A stretch of 23,594 nucleotides of DNA from Brevundimonas sp. UBA2388 (GCA_002343425.1 DDSO01000002.1:1-23594), one strand, 5' to 3'. Positions 7,535 through 14,383 are shown, counted from the first letter of the stretch. The notes: generated by a model from the letters alone, not told the origin. Program-made: numbers and translations.

Positions 7535-8137
7535 TCAGCTCGGATGCCTCCAGGCCGCGTCGCGCTCGCCGGTCAGGCCGCACAACTGCAGGAACCCGAT
7601 GACCGCAGCCGATCGCGCCGGCGTCGGTCGGGCCAGAAACAACTGCGGCGGCGCCTCGGCGCGGGCCATCAGCGGCAGGACGATCCAGCGGTCCGGGAAG
7701 CGCCGTACATCGATGTGCGGATCGGCCTTCAGGTGCGGGCAATAGCGAAGCGACCGGTCGACACAGGCGCGGTGAAGGGGCGCTATGGCGCCCGCATCGA
7801 TCAGGGTGCTGTCGTCGCTCAGGTCCCCCGGAAGCCTGTCGCCCCGTCCGGTCTCCCGCAGGCGACCGGCGGCGACCGGGTGCGCCACCTGCGTCCAGCG
7901 ATCGTTCGGGCCGGTGGGTTGGCCGCACATGGGGCACAACATATCGTGGACCGACAGCCGCTGCCTCACGGCATGGTTCTGGGAATACAGGGGCTTGCCC
8001 TGACCGGGGTTGTCGGCCTGAAGGATCGCGAGGGCGCCGTCGACCGAGGGGCAGGGACCAGCCCCGAGAGACGGTTCTCCGGTCCAGCTGGTCACCCAGG
8101 GCACGTCGACGCCGACCTTGAGTGACGACAGTTTCAC
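7535..8137 (-). CDS. Uncharacterised protein with CxxC and Cys/His motifs (possible zinc-binding)
   Basis: 200 residues from a GTG start (VKLSSLKVGVDVPWVTSWTGEP as written in the frame, initiator read as Met). The GTG is preferred over the in-frame ATG at 8203: AGGGGG lies 4 nt upstream, the 22 codons before it have many A/T third positions and look non-coding, and a candidate promoter lies inside the longer frame. The middle has MLCPMCGQPTG (CxxC), followed about 60 residues later by IAPLHRACVDRSLRYCPHLK (HxxxC-x7-C). Together these look like a four-ligand metal site. The ends are a tryptophan-containing entry strand and FLQLCGLTGERDAAW. I do not recognise a named family; proteins with a similar CPxCG ... 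PLHxxC ... CPHL plan are seen in other bacteria as hypotheticals. Divergent from the mscS operon. Confidence 0.78.
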   Translation of the reverse strand: MKLSSLKVGVDVPWVTSWTGEPSLGAGPCPSVDGALAILQADNPGQGKPLYSQNHAVRQRLSVHDMLCPMCGQPTGPNDRWTQVAHPVAAGRLRETGRGDRLPGDLSDDSTLIDAGAIAPLHRACVDRSLRYCPHLKADPHIDVRRFPDRWIVLPLMARAEAPPQLFLARPTPARSAAVIGFLQLCGLTGERDAAWRHPS

Positions 8138-8185
8138 GGAACCCCCTGACGCGGATGGCCTGCGGCCAGCTCGCTCCTGTCGAAC

Positions 8186-8211
8186 AGCGTTTGCAACACC
8201 CATGGGGTTCC
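8186..8211 (-). promoter_or_regulatory. Candidate EcfG/sigma-T-like promoter of the Cys-motif gene
   Basis: Minus strand GGAAC (8211-8207), 17-nt spacer, CGCT (8189-8186): one mismatch to GGAAC-N17-CGTT. About 48 nt from the proposed GTG at 8137, and it supports that later start. Confidence 0.4.
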
Positions 8212-8241
8212 AAAATGGGGCGGAGGCGTTAGACCCGGCGC

Positions 8242-9216
8242 ATGTCTTCCCTGCTGTCTCCTCTCAACCAGGCCTTCGTCGCCGGCGAAAAGGCGGCGTC
8301 GGTCGATGCCGCGATGATCGCCAAGCTGACGGACATGGCCGGCGACTTCGCCGTCAACCTGATCATCGCCGTGGTGATCCTCGTCGCCACGGTGTTCGCC
8401 GCGCGCTGGGTCTCTGGCGTCACGCGGCGCGGGCTGTCGCGGGTCCGCGGATTCCGTCACGACCAGACAGTGCTCAGCTTCGCCGTCCAGGTGGTGCGGG
8501 TCGTCGTCTATATCGTCGGCCTGATCGCCGTGCTGCAGCGGCTGGGCGTCCAGACGACCTCGATCATCGCCGTTCTGGGCGCCGCCTCGCTGGCGGTCGG
8601 CCTGGCCCTGCAGGGGACCCTCTCCAATGTGGCGGCGGGCGTGCTGCTGCTGGTTCTTCGGCCCTACAAGGTCGGCGACGTCATCGACATCGGCGGCGTG
8701 GCCGGGTCGGTCCAGCGGCTGGACCTGTTCACCACCCAGATGTCCAACGCCAACAACCACAAGATCGTGGTGCCGAACGCCAAGGTCCTCGGCGACGTCA
8801 TCCTCAACCTGTCCGGCCAGAAGACACGTCGGATCGAGATCAATTTCACCGTCGGCTACGGTGAGGATCTGAACGCGGCGCGGGCGGTCCTTGCGGGCGT
8901 TGCCGAGGCCCATGAGAAGGTGCTGGACGATCCGGCGCCTTGGACCGGTGTGACCGGCCTGCTGGACAGCGCGGTTCAGATCACCCTGCACGCGTGGGTC
9001 AAATCAGATGACTGGTGGCAGACCCAGGCCGACCTGATGCAGGGGGGCAAGGAGGCAATCGACGCGGCCGGTATCGAGATTCCGTTCCCGCACCAGGTCG
9101 CGGTTCCCTACGGCGACGAAGACGTCATGCCGGTCGTAACCGTCCGGACGGCCGAACAGAAGGGCGAGCGATCATCCGCCAGCGCGGATCGATCATCTGC
9201 GACCAAAGGGAGCTGA
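8242..9216 (+). CDS. mscS: Small-conductance mechanosensitive channel (MscS family)
   Basis: 324 residues. Three transmembrane helices (about 37-56, 79-98, 105-138); the last carries the Ala/Gly-packed pore motif GAASLAVGLALQGTLSNVAAG, followed by LRPYKVGDVIDIGGVAGSV, the start of the cytoplasmic beta domain. The rest is the cytoplasmic vestibule. The length is near that of E. coli MscS plus a short Ser/Ala-rich tail. It opens under membrane tension in hypo-osmotic shock to release small solutes. The Shine-Dalgarno is weak (GGAGG at 8222-8226, 15 nt before ATG). It is followed after only 3 nt by the threonine aldolase gene, so the two are almost certainly co-transcribed, although no functional link is known. 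Confidence 0.95.
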   Translation: MSSLLSPLNQAFVAGEKAASVDAAMIAKLTDMAGDFAVNLIIAVVILVATVFAARWVSGVTRRGLSRVRGFRHDQTVLSFAVQVVRVVVYIVGLIAVLQRLGVQTTSIIAVLGAASLAVGLALQGTLSNVAAGVLLLVLRPYKVGDVIDIGGVAGSVQRLDLFTTQMSNANNHKIVVPNAKVLGDVILNLSGQKTRRIEINFTVGYGEDLNAARAVLAGVAEAHEKVLDDPAPWTGVTGLLDSAVQITLHAWVKSDDWWQTQADLMQGGKEAIDAAGIEIPFPHQVAVPYGDEDVMPVVTVRTAEQKGERSSASADRSSATKGS

Positions 9217-9219
9217 CTG

Positions 9220-10233
9220 ATGCGCTACGATTTCGGCTCGGACAACACCGCCGGCATGGCTCCAGCCGCGCTCGACGCCCTCATTGCGGCCAATGACGGC
9301 TATGCCCGCGCCTATGGGGCCGACGACGTCACCGCCCGCGCCGCCGACCTGATCCGCGCCCGGCTGGACGCTGACGCCGAAATTCGCTTCGTCTTTTCCG
9401 GCACGGCGGCCAACGCCATCGCCCTGTCCATGCTGGCCTGGCCGCATGAAGCGGTGCTGGCGCATCACGCCGCCCACGTCTGCACCGACGAGACCGGGGC
9501 GCCCGGCTTCTTCGGCTCGGGCGTCGGCCTGATCGGCCTGCCGGGCCTGTCCGGCAAGATCGAGCCGAGGGCGCTGCAGGCGATCCTGGACGAGCCCGAG
9601 GTCGGCCACCGCCAGCCGCCGGCCGCCCTCAGCCTGACGCAGTCCACCGAATACGGCGCGGTCTACACCGAGGAAGAGCTGCGCCACCTGATCGAGCCGG
9701 TGAAGTTGAAGGGACATGGCGTGCATATGGACGGCGCACGTCTGGCCAATGCCGCTGCAGCCGGTTTCGACCTCAAGCAGATCGCCCGGCTGGGCGTCGA
9801 TGTGCTGGTGTTCGGCGGCGCCAAGGCCGGGGCCAACTGCGCCGAGGCCATCGTGATGTTCGACCGGTCGCTGGCGCGCCGGGTCGACAACCGTCTGAAA
9901 CAGGCCGGGCAGACCGCATCCAAGACCCGCTTCCTCGCCGCCCCCATCCTGGGCCTGCTGGAAAGCGGCGACTGGGAGGCGGGCGCCGCCCACGCCAATC
10001 TGATGGCGCAGCGGCTGGCGGCGGGGATCGCCACCCGGTCTGCCTTCGTCCTCGCCCATCCGGTCGAGGCCAATGCCGTGTTCGTGCGCATGCCGCCAGA
10101 GGCGCACCAGCGGCTGAATGCGGCGGGCTGGGCCTGCTATCGTTTCGACGACGGCTCGGTCCGCTTTGTCTGTTCGTGGGCGACCCGTGAAGAGGCCGTG
10201 GACGAACTTTTGCAGGCCATCGCAACGCTTTGA
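9220..10233 (+). CDS. ltaE: Low-specificity L-threonine aldolase
   Basis: 337 residues, fold-type I PLP enzyme that cleaves L-threonine and L-allo-threonine to glycine and acetaldehyde. Visible landmarks: N-terminal RYDFGSDNTAG (substrate-loop signature), FVFSGTAANAIALSML (cofactor phosphate loop, 57-72), AHHAAHVCTDETGAP (PLP-stacking His region), VHMDGARLANA with Asp171, which pairs with the pyridine nitrogen, and the Schiff-base lysine Lys202 in FGGAKAG. AAAGGGAG (9205-9212) is a good ribosome site, inside the end of mscS. It serves glycine/one-carbon metabolism. No terminator is visible before the egtB-egtD promoter region. Confidence 0.92.
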   Translation: MRYDFGSDNTAGMAPAALDALIAANDGYARAYGADDVTARAADLIRARLDADAEIRFVFSGTAANAIALSMLAWPHEAVLAHHAAHVCTDETGAPGFFGSGVGLIGLPGLSGKIEPRALQAILDEPEVGHRQPPAALSLTQSTEYGAVYTEEELRHLIEPVKLKGHGVHMDGARLANAAAAGFDLKQIARLGVDVLVFGGAKAGANCAEAIVMFDRSLARRVDNRLKQAGQTASKTRFLAAPILGLLESGDWEAGAAHANLMAQRLAAGIATRSAFVLAHPVEANAVFVRMPPEAHQRLNAAGWACYRFDDGSVRFVCSWATREEAVDELLQAIATL

Positions 10234-10244
10234 CCGCGACGTCA

Positions 10245-10273
10245 TTGAACAGTCGCCATGCCCCACCTAGATA
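10245..10273 (+). promoter_or_regulatory. Candidate housekeeping promoter of the egtB-egtD gene
   Basis: TTGAACA (10245-10251), 14-nt spacer, CCTAGATA (10266-10273), which matches Caulobacter GCTANAWC at 6 of 8 with the spacer in range. Lies between the ltaE stop and the ATG at 10332. Confidence 0.35.
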
Positions 10274-10331
10274 GAACAAAGCGTGACCATTCTCGTCTCA
10301 CGGCGATCGGTCCGGGGCCGGAGGGACTGAT

Positions 10332-12491
10332 ATGAACGCACCATCGCGCATCGTCGATCGCACGGGCGACGACCTGATGGCCTTCCGGATCGTCCGCGCC
10401 GCCATGCCGCTTCTGGCTGAGGGCCTGAGCCCGGAGGACCTTTCGGCCCAGTCCATGGCCGACTGCAGCCCCGGTAAATGGCATCTGGCGCACACCAGCT
10501 GGTTCTTCGAGGCCATGATCCTGGGCGAGGAGCCCGGCTATCAACCGGTCGATCCGCGCTTCCAGACCCTGTTCAACAGCTACTACGAGGCGCTCGGACC
10601 ACGGGTTGACCGTCCTGAGCGCGGCCTGATGACCCGGCCCTCGCTGGACGAGGTGCTGACCTATCGCCGCGAGGTCGACCGCCGCATGACCAGATGGCTG
10701 GGGGAGGGTTCGACCGATCCGCGCCGCCAGTATCTGTTCACCCTCGGCCTGCACCACGACCAGCAACATCAGGAGCTGTTCCTGATGGACCTGCTGAACC
10801 TGATGTCGCGCTCGCCGCTCGACCCCGCGGCCTACGAGGCCGAGCCACGCGCACGTCCGGCGCAGCAGGCAAGGCGCGGCGTCACGCGGTTCGACGGTGG
10901 TCTGGTCGGGATCGGCCACGATGGCGCGGGTTTCGCCTTCGACAATGAGGGGCCGTCCCATCGAGTCTGGCTGGAGCCCTACGCCCTGGCCAATGATCTC
11001 GTGTCCAACGCCGACTGGATCGGCTTCATGGAAGACTGCGGCTACGCCCGGCCGGAGCTGTGGCTCTCTGACGGCTGGTCGACCGTTCAGGCCGAGGGCT
11101 GGGAAGCTCCCCTGTACTGGCGCCGGGACGGCGACGGCTGGACGACGATAGGTCTGACGGGCCGCGCATCGGTGGAGCCGGGGGCGCCGGTCCGTCATCT
11201 CAGCTTCTATGAGGCCGACGCCTACGCCCGTTGGGCCGGCAAGCGGCTGCCGACCGAGGCGGAATGGGAGCACGCGATCCGCTGCCGTCCCGAGGCCTTC
11301 TCCAATGCGTACGGCGAGGTCTGGCAATGGACCGCCAGCGCCTATGCCCCCTATCCAGGCTTCCGGCCGACCGAGGGTACGGCGTCGGAGTACAACGGGA
11401 AATTCATGGCCAACCAGATGGTGCTGCGCGGCTCCAGCTTCGCCACGCCCGAGGGCCATGCGCGGGTCAGCTACCGGAATTTCTTCTATCCGCACCAGCG
11501 CTGGGCCTTCACCGGTCTGCGGGTGGCCGAGGACGCGCCGGCGCCGCTGGTCCGCCCCGCTGACGAAGGCGAGACGGCCCGCTTCCGCCGCGACCTGATC
11601 GCGGGCCTGTCGCGGTCGCCCAAGGTCGCCTCGCCGAAATGGTTCTATGACGCCGAGGGCTCGCATCTGTTCGAGGCCATCACCCGCCTGCCGGAATACT
11701 ATCCGACGCGGCAGGAGGCGGCGCTCCTGCGCCGGGTGGCCCCGGAATGGGCAGCGCGGTTCGGACCCGACGCGGCCCTGGTCGAGTTCGGCTCGGGCGC
11801 CAGCGAAAAGACCCGCATTGTCCTCGACGCCGCTGCTGACCTCGCGGCCTATGTACCGATCGACATCAGCGCCGACGCCCTGGACGCTGCCGCACGCCGG
11901 ATCGCCGAGGCCTATCCGGCGCTGAAGGTCACGCCTCTGGTCGGCGACTTCCTGCATCTGGGCGCCCTGCCGTCCGGCATCGGGTCGGGACGGCGGGTCG
12001 GCTTCTTCCCGGGCTCGACCATCGGCAATCTGGAGCGGGACGAGGCCATCGCCTTCCTGAAGGCGGCGCGCGGCCTGCTTGGACCGGACGCCCTGTTCAT
12101 TCTGGGGGTCGATCTGGTCAAGGCGCCGGAGGCGCTGATTGCCGCCTATGACGATTCCGCGGGCGTGACCGCGGCCTTCAACCGCAATCTGCTGGTCCGG
12201 GCCAACCGCGACCTGGGGGCCGGGTTCGACGTGGACTCCTTCGCTCACCGCGCGGTCTGGAACGCCACGGCGTCGCGGATGGAAATGCATCTGGAGGCGA
12301 GCCGCGACATGACGGTCCAGTTCGACGGCCGCACCATCGCCTTCAGGCGCGGGGAGACCATCCACACCGAAAGCTCGCGGAAATACACTGCGGACTCGGT
12401 GCGGGAACTGGCCGAGGCGGCCGGCTGGACCGTGGCAGGGTTCGAGACCAGCCCGGACCCGGCGGTGGCGTTGGCGCTGCTTGAAGCCTGA
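10332..12491 (+). CDS. egtB-egtD: Bifunctional ergothioneine biosynthesis protein: EgtB sulfoxide synthase fused to EgtD histidine methyltransferase
   Basis: 719 residues in one uninterrupted frame. Residues 1-400 are EgtB: a DinB-like domain with KWHLAHTSWFFE (His51, His54) and GLHHDQQHQE (His141/142, His146), supplying the three-His non-haem iron site, then an FGE-sulfatase domain (RLPTEAEWEHA, EVWQWTASAYAPYPGF, NGKFMANQMVLRGSSFATP, YRNFFYPHQRWAFTGLR). Residues about 410-719 are EgtD, the SAM-dependent N-alpha-trimethyltransferase of histidine: FYDAEGSHLFEAITRLPEYYPTR, VEFGSGASEKTR, PIDISADAL, FFPGSTIGNL, TESSRKYT. EgtD makes hercynine, which EgtB joins to a thiol (cysteine or gamma-Glu-Cys) by O2-dependent C-S bond formation. 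Compared with typical EgtB, the loop between EAEWEHA and the VWQWT motif is short. EgtB and EgtD are usually separate neighbouring genes. AGGGA sits 6 nt before the ATG. No EgtE or EgtC is nearby. Confidence 0.93.
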   Translation: MNAPSRIVDRTGDDLMAFRIVRAAMPLLAEGLSPEDLSAQSMADCSPGKWHLAHTSWFFEAMILGEEPGYQPVDPRFQTLFNSYYEALGPRVDRPERGLMTRPSLDEVLTYRREVDRRMTRWLGEGSTDPRRQYLFTLGLHHDQQHQELFLMDLLNLMSRSPLDPAAYEAEPRARPAQQARRGVTRFDGGLVGIGHDGAGFAFDNEGPSHRVWLEPYALANDLVSNADWIGFMEDCGYARPELWLSDGWSTVQAEGWEAPLYWRRDGDGWTTIGLTGRASVEPGAPVRHLSFYEADAYARWAGKRLPTEAEWEHAIRCRPEAFSNAYGEVWQWTASAYAPYPGFRPTEGTASEYNGKFMANQMVLRGSSFATPEGHARVSYRNFFYPHQRWAFTGLRVAEDAPAPLVRPADEGETARFRRDLIAGLSRSPKVASPKWFYDAEGSHLFEAITRLPEYYPTRQEAALLRRVAPEWAARFGPDAALVEFGSGASEKTRIVLDAAADLAAYVPIDISADALDAAARRIAEAYPALKVTPLVGDFLHLGALPSGIGSGRRVGFFPGSTIGNLERDEAIAFLKAARGLLGPDALFILGVDLVKAPEALIAAYDDSAGVTAAFNRNLLVRANRDLGAGFDVDSFAHRAVWNATASRMEMHLEASRDMTVQFDGRTIAFRRGETIHTESSRKYTADSVRELAEAAGWTVAGFETSPDPAVALALLEA

Positions 12492-12493
12492 AC

Positions 12494-12526
12494 AAAAAAG
12501 GCGGCGACCGCATGGATCGCCGCCTT
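12494..12526. terminator. Bidirectional intrinsic terminator between egtB-egtD and the KGG gene
   Basis: Perfect 10-bp stem AAGGCGGCGA (12499-12508) / TCGCCGCCTT (12517-12526) with an 8-nt loop. An A-run (12494-12499) flanks the left side and acts as the T-run for minus-strand transcription; plus-strand T-tract is short. It serves the convergent pair. Confidence 0.75.
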
Positions 12527-12549
12527 CCTGTGAGAGGTCGCCGTGTCGC

Positions 12550-12774
12550 CTATTCAGCGACGGGCGGGGTCGTCCGGGGGCGGGCGCCGTGCGAAGCCTC
12601 GCCACCCTTGCGGCCGGCCTGGGCGGCGAGACTGCGGTCCTGGGAGAAGCTGCGCTTCTCGCTGGGGACGCTTGCGCCGCCCTTGCGGGCGATCTCGCGC
12701 TGACGTTCCGGATCCATCGAGGCGAAGCCCCGCTTGGAGACGCCGGAGGCTCGGGTGGGCTGACCTTGAGCCAT
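12550..12774 (-). CDS. KGG-repeat stress-induced protein (con-10/GsiB-like)
   Basis: 74-residue hydrophilic protein with two copies of the stress-induced KGG motif: GFASMDPERQREIARKGG (16-33) and RSFSQDRSLAAQAGRKGG (41-58). Such small, probably disordered proteins accumulate under desiccation, osmotic or stationary-phase stress; biochemical function is unknown. The start at 12774 is chosen over an upstream continuation of the frame because residues from MAQGQPTRASGVSKRGF match the family start and AAAGGA lies just upstream. A GGAAC-N16-GGTT element on the minus strand (12840 to 12816) is a candidate general-stress promoter about 40 nt before the ATG. Confidence 0.88.
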   Translation of the reverse strand: MAQGQPTRASGVSKRGFASMDPERQREIARKGGASVPSEKRSFSQDRSLAAQAGRKGGEASHGARPRTTPPVAE

Positions 12775-12815
12775 GGGAGGTTCCTTTCGTGGCGACGATG
12801 GGGGTTCGGGAGGTG

Positions 12816-12840
12816 AACCCCCTGCACCGCTTCCGGTTCC
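12816..12840 (-). promoter_or_regulatory. Candidate EcfG/sigma-T-like promoter of the KGG gene
   Basis: Minus strand GGAAC (12840-12836), 16-nt spacer, GGTT (12819-12816), one mismatch to the CGTT -10. About 41 nt before the ATG at 12774. Confidence 0.4.
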
Positions 12841-12893
12841 GGGTTCGCGGTCACACAATTGCGAGCGAATCACAGGGTTTGGATGATCAGCGC

Positions 12894-13055
12894 TCACTTG
12901 CCGCCATAGGGTCTGGCGTCGCCCGGGCCCCCGCCGCCCGGATCCTGCTGCGGTACTTCCTCGGGCGTATCGGAGGGGTCGATGTCCGGTCCCGGGGTGT
13001 CGGGCGGCATGATCTCCGGCTGACCGCCGGGGCTGTCGGGTTCGATAAAGGTCAT
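12894..13055 (-). CDS. Small Pro/Asp/Gly-rich protein (53 aa), unknown function
   Basis: MTFIEPDSPGGQPEIMPPDT onward, about a quarter proline and strongly acidic, ending DARPYGGK. Predicted disordered; no domain recognised. The start at 13055 has a very good ribosome site (AAGGAG at 13063-13068 on the opposite strand, 7 nt away) and, on the minus strand, a TGAAC-N17-CGTT element (13105 to 13080) directly upstream, so the gene is probably real and stress-regulated. It sits between the KGG gene and the divergent DUF883-like gene, in a cluster of small stress proteins. Confidence 0.65.
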   Translation of the reverse strand: MTFIEPDSPGGQPEIMPPDTPGPDIDPSDTPEEVPQQDPGGGGPGDARPYGGK

Positions 13056-13079
13056 GGCTTGTCTCCTTCCTGAAAGGAG

Positions 13080-13105
13080 AACGCGGCGGCGACCGGCGCC
13101 GTTCA
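13080..13105 (-). promoter_or_regulatory. Candidate EcfG/sigma-T promoter of the 53-aa gene
   Basis: Minus strand TGAAC (13105-13101), 17-nt spacer, CGTT (13083-13080): the -10 and spacing match the GGAAC-N17-CGTT consensus exactly, with one mismatch in the -35. 24 nt before the ATG at 13055. The -35 overlaps a perfect inverted repeat (13102-13117). Confidence 0.5.
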
Positions 13106-13117
13106 ATCACGATTGAA
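13102..13117. promoter_or_regulatory. Perfect inverted repeat in the divergent stress-gene promoter region
   Basis: TTCAATC-AC-GATTGAA: 7-bp arms with a 2-bp centre, 16 bp in all. It overlaps the -35 of the minus-strand 53-aa gene and lies about 80 bp before the plus-strand DUF883-like gene. The size and symmetry suit a dimeric regulator; which one is unknown. Confidence 0.45.
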
Positions 13118-13135
13118 AGTCATCCCGTGATCGGC

Positions 13136-13160
13136 GGAACCGGCCTGGCCAGAGGGGATT
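13136..13160 (+). promoter_or_regulatory. Candidate EcfG/sigma-T-like promoter of the DUF883-like gene
   Basis: GGAAC (13136-13140), 16-nt spacer, GATT (13157-13160), a weak -10 match to CGTT. 37 nt before the ATG at 13198, the same spacing as the other candidates. Confidence 0.3.
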
Positions 13161-13197
13161 GAAGCAGGCGAAATCTCCCCAACTGAAAGACCGCGCC

Positions 13198-13479
13198 ATG
13201 ACCGATCCCTACGCAGGACAGACCTTCGCCGACGACATCGAGGACAACGCGGACTCAGCCTCGGCCCGGCTGGACCGGGAGGCGGACGCCATACTGCGGG
13301 AGGGAGAGGGTCACGCCCGTCCGCTGCGCCGCGCGGTGCGGGAAGACGCCGGCCGCGTGCGCGACTGGGGACAGGCGCGGGCCGCCCGGTTGCGCGGCTC
13401 GGTCGAGGACGAGCCGGTCAAGGCGACGCTGTATGCGCTCGCCCTCGGCGTGGTGATCGGCCTGCTGATCTCGCGCTAG
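13198..13479 (+). CDS. DUF883/YqjD-like membrane-anchored protein
   Basis: 93 residues. The N-terminal 70 are highly charged, Ala/Arg/Glu/Asp-rich and helical in character (SASARLDREADAILREGEGH). The C-terminus EDEPVKATLYALALGVVIGLLISR is the glycine-containing single transmembrane helix with a terminal arginine seen in the YqjD/ElaB/DUF883 group. E. coli YqjD anchors ribosomes to the inner membrane in stationary phase; the same role here is only possible. The start at 13198 (MTDPYAG) is preferred over an in-frame TTG at 13159. The stop lies 8 nt from the stop of the convergent hydrolase gene, with no terminator between. Confidence 0.75.
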   Translation: MTDPYAGQTFADDIEDNADSASARLDREADAILREGEGHARPLRRAVREDAGRVRDWGQARAARLRGSVEDEPVKATLYALALGVVIGLLISR

Positions 13480-13487
13480 GTCGGCGC

Positions 13488-14189
13488 TCAGGACGGCCCG
13501 GTCGCCGGACGGGCGATCGGCGTCCCGCGCATGGCGGCGTCGGACACGAACGGATTGCTCCGCCGCTCGGCTCCGAACGTCGAGGTCGGCCCGTGGCCCG
13601 GCACGAAGGTGACGTCATCCCCCAGCGGCCAGAGCTTGGTGGTGATGGCGTGCAGCAGGCTGGCGTGGTCGCTGCGCGGGAAGTCAGTCCGACCGATGGA
13701 GCCTTGGAACAGCACATCCCCGACCTGGGCGAAGCGGGCCTCGCGGTTGAAGAAGATCACATGGCCCGGCGTATGGCCCGGGCAGTGGAAGACCTCCCAG
13801 GTCGTCTCGCCCAGCGTCAGCACATCGCCCTCGGCCAGCCAGCGGGTCGGGGTGAAGCTGCGGGCCTCGGGCAGGCCGTACATCTGGCCCTGGGCCAGGA
13901 TGCCGTCGATCCAGAACTGGTCGTCGGGGTGCGGGCCGATAATATCGAGCCCGGTCTTCTCCTGCATCTCGGCCGCGCCGCCGGCGTGGTCGAGGTGGCC
14001 GTGGGTGATCCAGATGGCGTCCAGCGTCAGCCCCTGCTTCGCCACCGCGCCCAGCAGGCCGTCGACCGAGGCCCCCGGATCGATGATCGCGGCCTTCATC
14101 GTCTTGCGGCACCAGACCAGGGTGCAGTTCTGTTGCAGGGGCGTGACCGGAAACACGGCGACGCCGATGGGGGAGGGTGAGGAACTCAT
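13488..14189 (-). CDS. Metallo-beta-lactamase-fold hydrolase (GloB/YcbL-like)
   Basis: 233 residues. Metal ligands are visible in order: THGHLDH (His63, His65, Asp67, His68), CPGHTPGH (His139), bridging Asp158 in VGDVLF, and PGHGPTST (His199), a complete dinuclear site. The sequence GSIGRTDFPRSDHASLLHAI is typical of the short single-domain glyoxalase II-like group (YcbL type) that lacks the C-terminal helical domain of true GloB. It probably hydrolyses a thioester such as S-lactoylglutathione, but the substrate is not shown by sequence. The start at 14189 (MSSSPSPIG) matches the family; an upstream ATG at 14228 would add 13 residues, and neither has a strong ribosome site. Divergent from tig. 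Confidence 0.88.
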   Translation of the reverse strand: MSSSPSPIGVAVFPVTPLQQNCTLVWCRKTMKAAIIDPGASVDGLLGAVAKQGLTLDAIWITHGHLDHAGGAAEMQEKTGLDIIGPHPDDQFWIDGILAQGQMYGLPEARSFTPTRWLAEGDVLTLGETTWEVFHCPGHTPGHVIFFNREARFAQVGDVLFQGSIGRTDFPRSDHASLLHAITTKLWPLGDDVTFVPGHGPTSTFGAERRSNPFVSDAAMRGTPIARPATGPS

Positions 14190-14248
14190 CCTGTCCAGAT
14201 AGCGCGCCGTCGCCGATCCCGAAACCATCCCCTTGCCCGCGTCTCACG

Positions 14249-14277
14249 TTGACCTTTCGGGCGGTCATCGACATAAG
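14249..14277 (+). promoter_or_regulatory. Candidate sigma-70/73 promoter of tig
   Basis: TTGACC (14249-14254), 17-nt spacer, CATAAG (14272-14277; 4 of 6 match to TATAAT). The leader to the ATG at 14384 would be about 100 nt; it contains AAGGGC-G-GCCCTT (a near-perfect palindrome after 14310) and a GAATC methylation-type site at 14373-14377. Confidence 0.5.
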
Positions 14278-14383
14278 GGCGGGCTTCAAAGGCGCCGCCT
14301 CGAAAGGGCGGCCCTTATTGCTTTCCCCACACCGCGCAGCGCCTGCTTTACCGGCGCCGCCACAGAGCGTCAGAATCCCGACC

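Noticed and set aside
10242..12854. Minus-strand open frame of 870 codons opposite the egtB-egtD gene
   Set aside because: It is the antisense shadow of a well-supported enzyme gene in GC-rich DNA; its translation is Arg/Gly/Pro/His-rich with no domain, and it also runs through the KGG gene and terminator region.
12543..13073. Plus-strand open frame across the KGG and 53-aa genes
   Set aside because: Arg/Gly/Pro-rich antisense translation with no family match, whereas the minus strand has two genes with ribosome sites and recognisable KGG repeats.
14177..14383. 69-codon N-terminal extension of trigger factor from a GTG
   Set aside because: The extension has no homology to trigger factor, crosses a likely promoter and overlaps the start of the divergent hydrolase gene; MQVVEKSNEG is the normal start.
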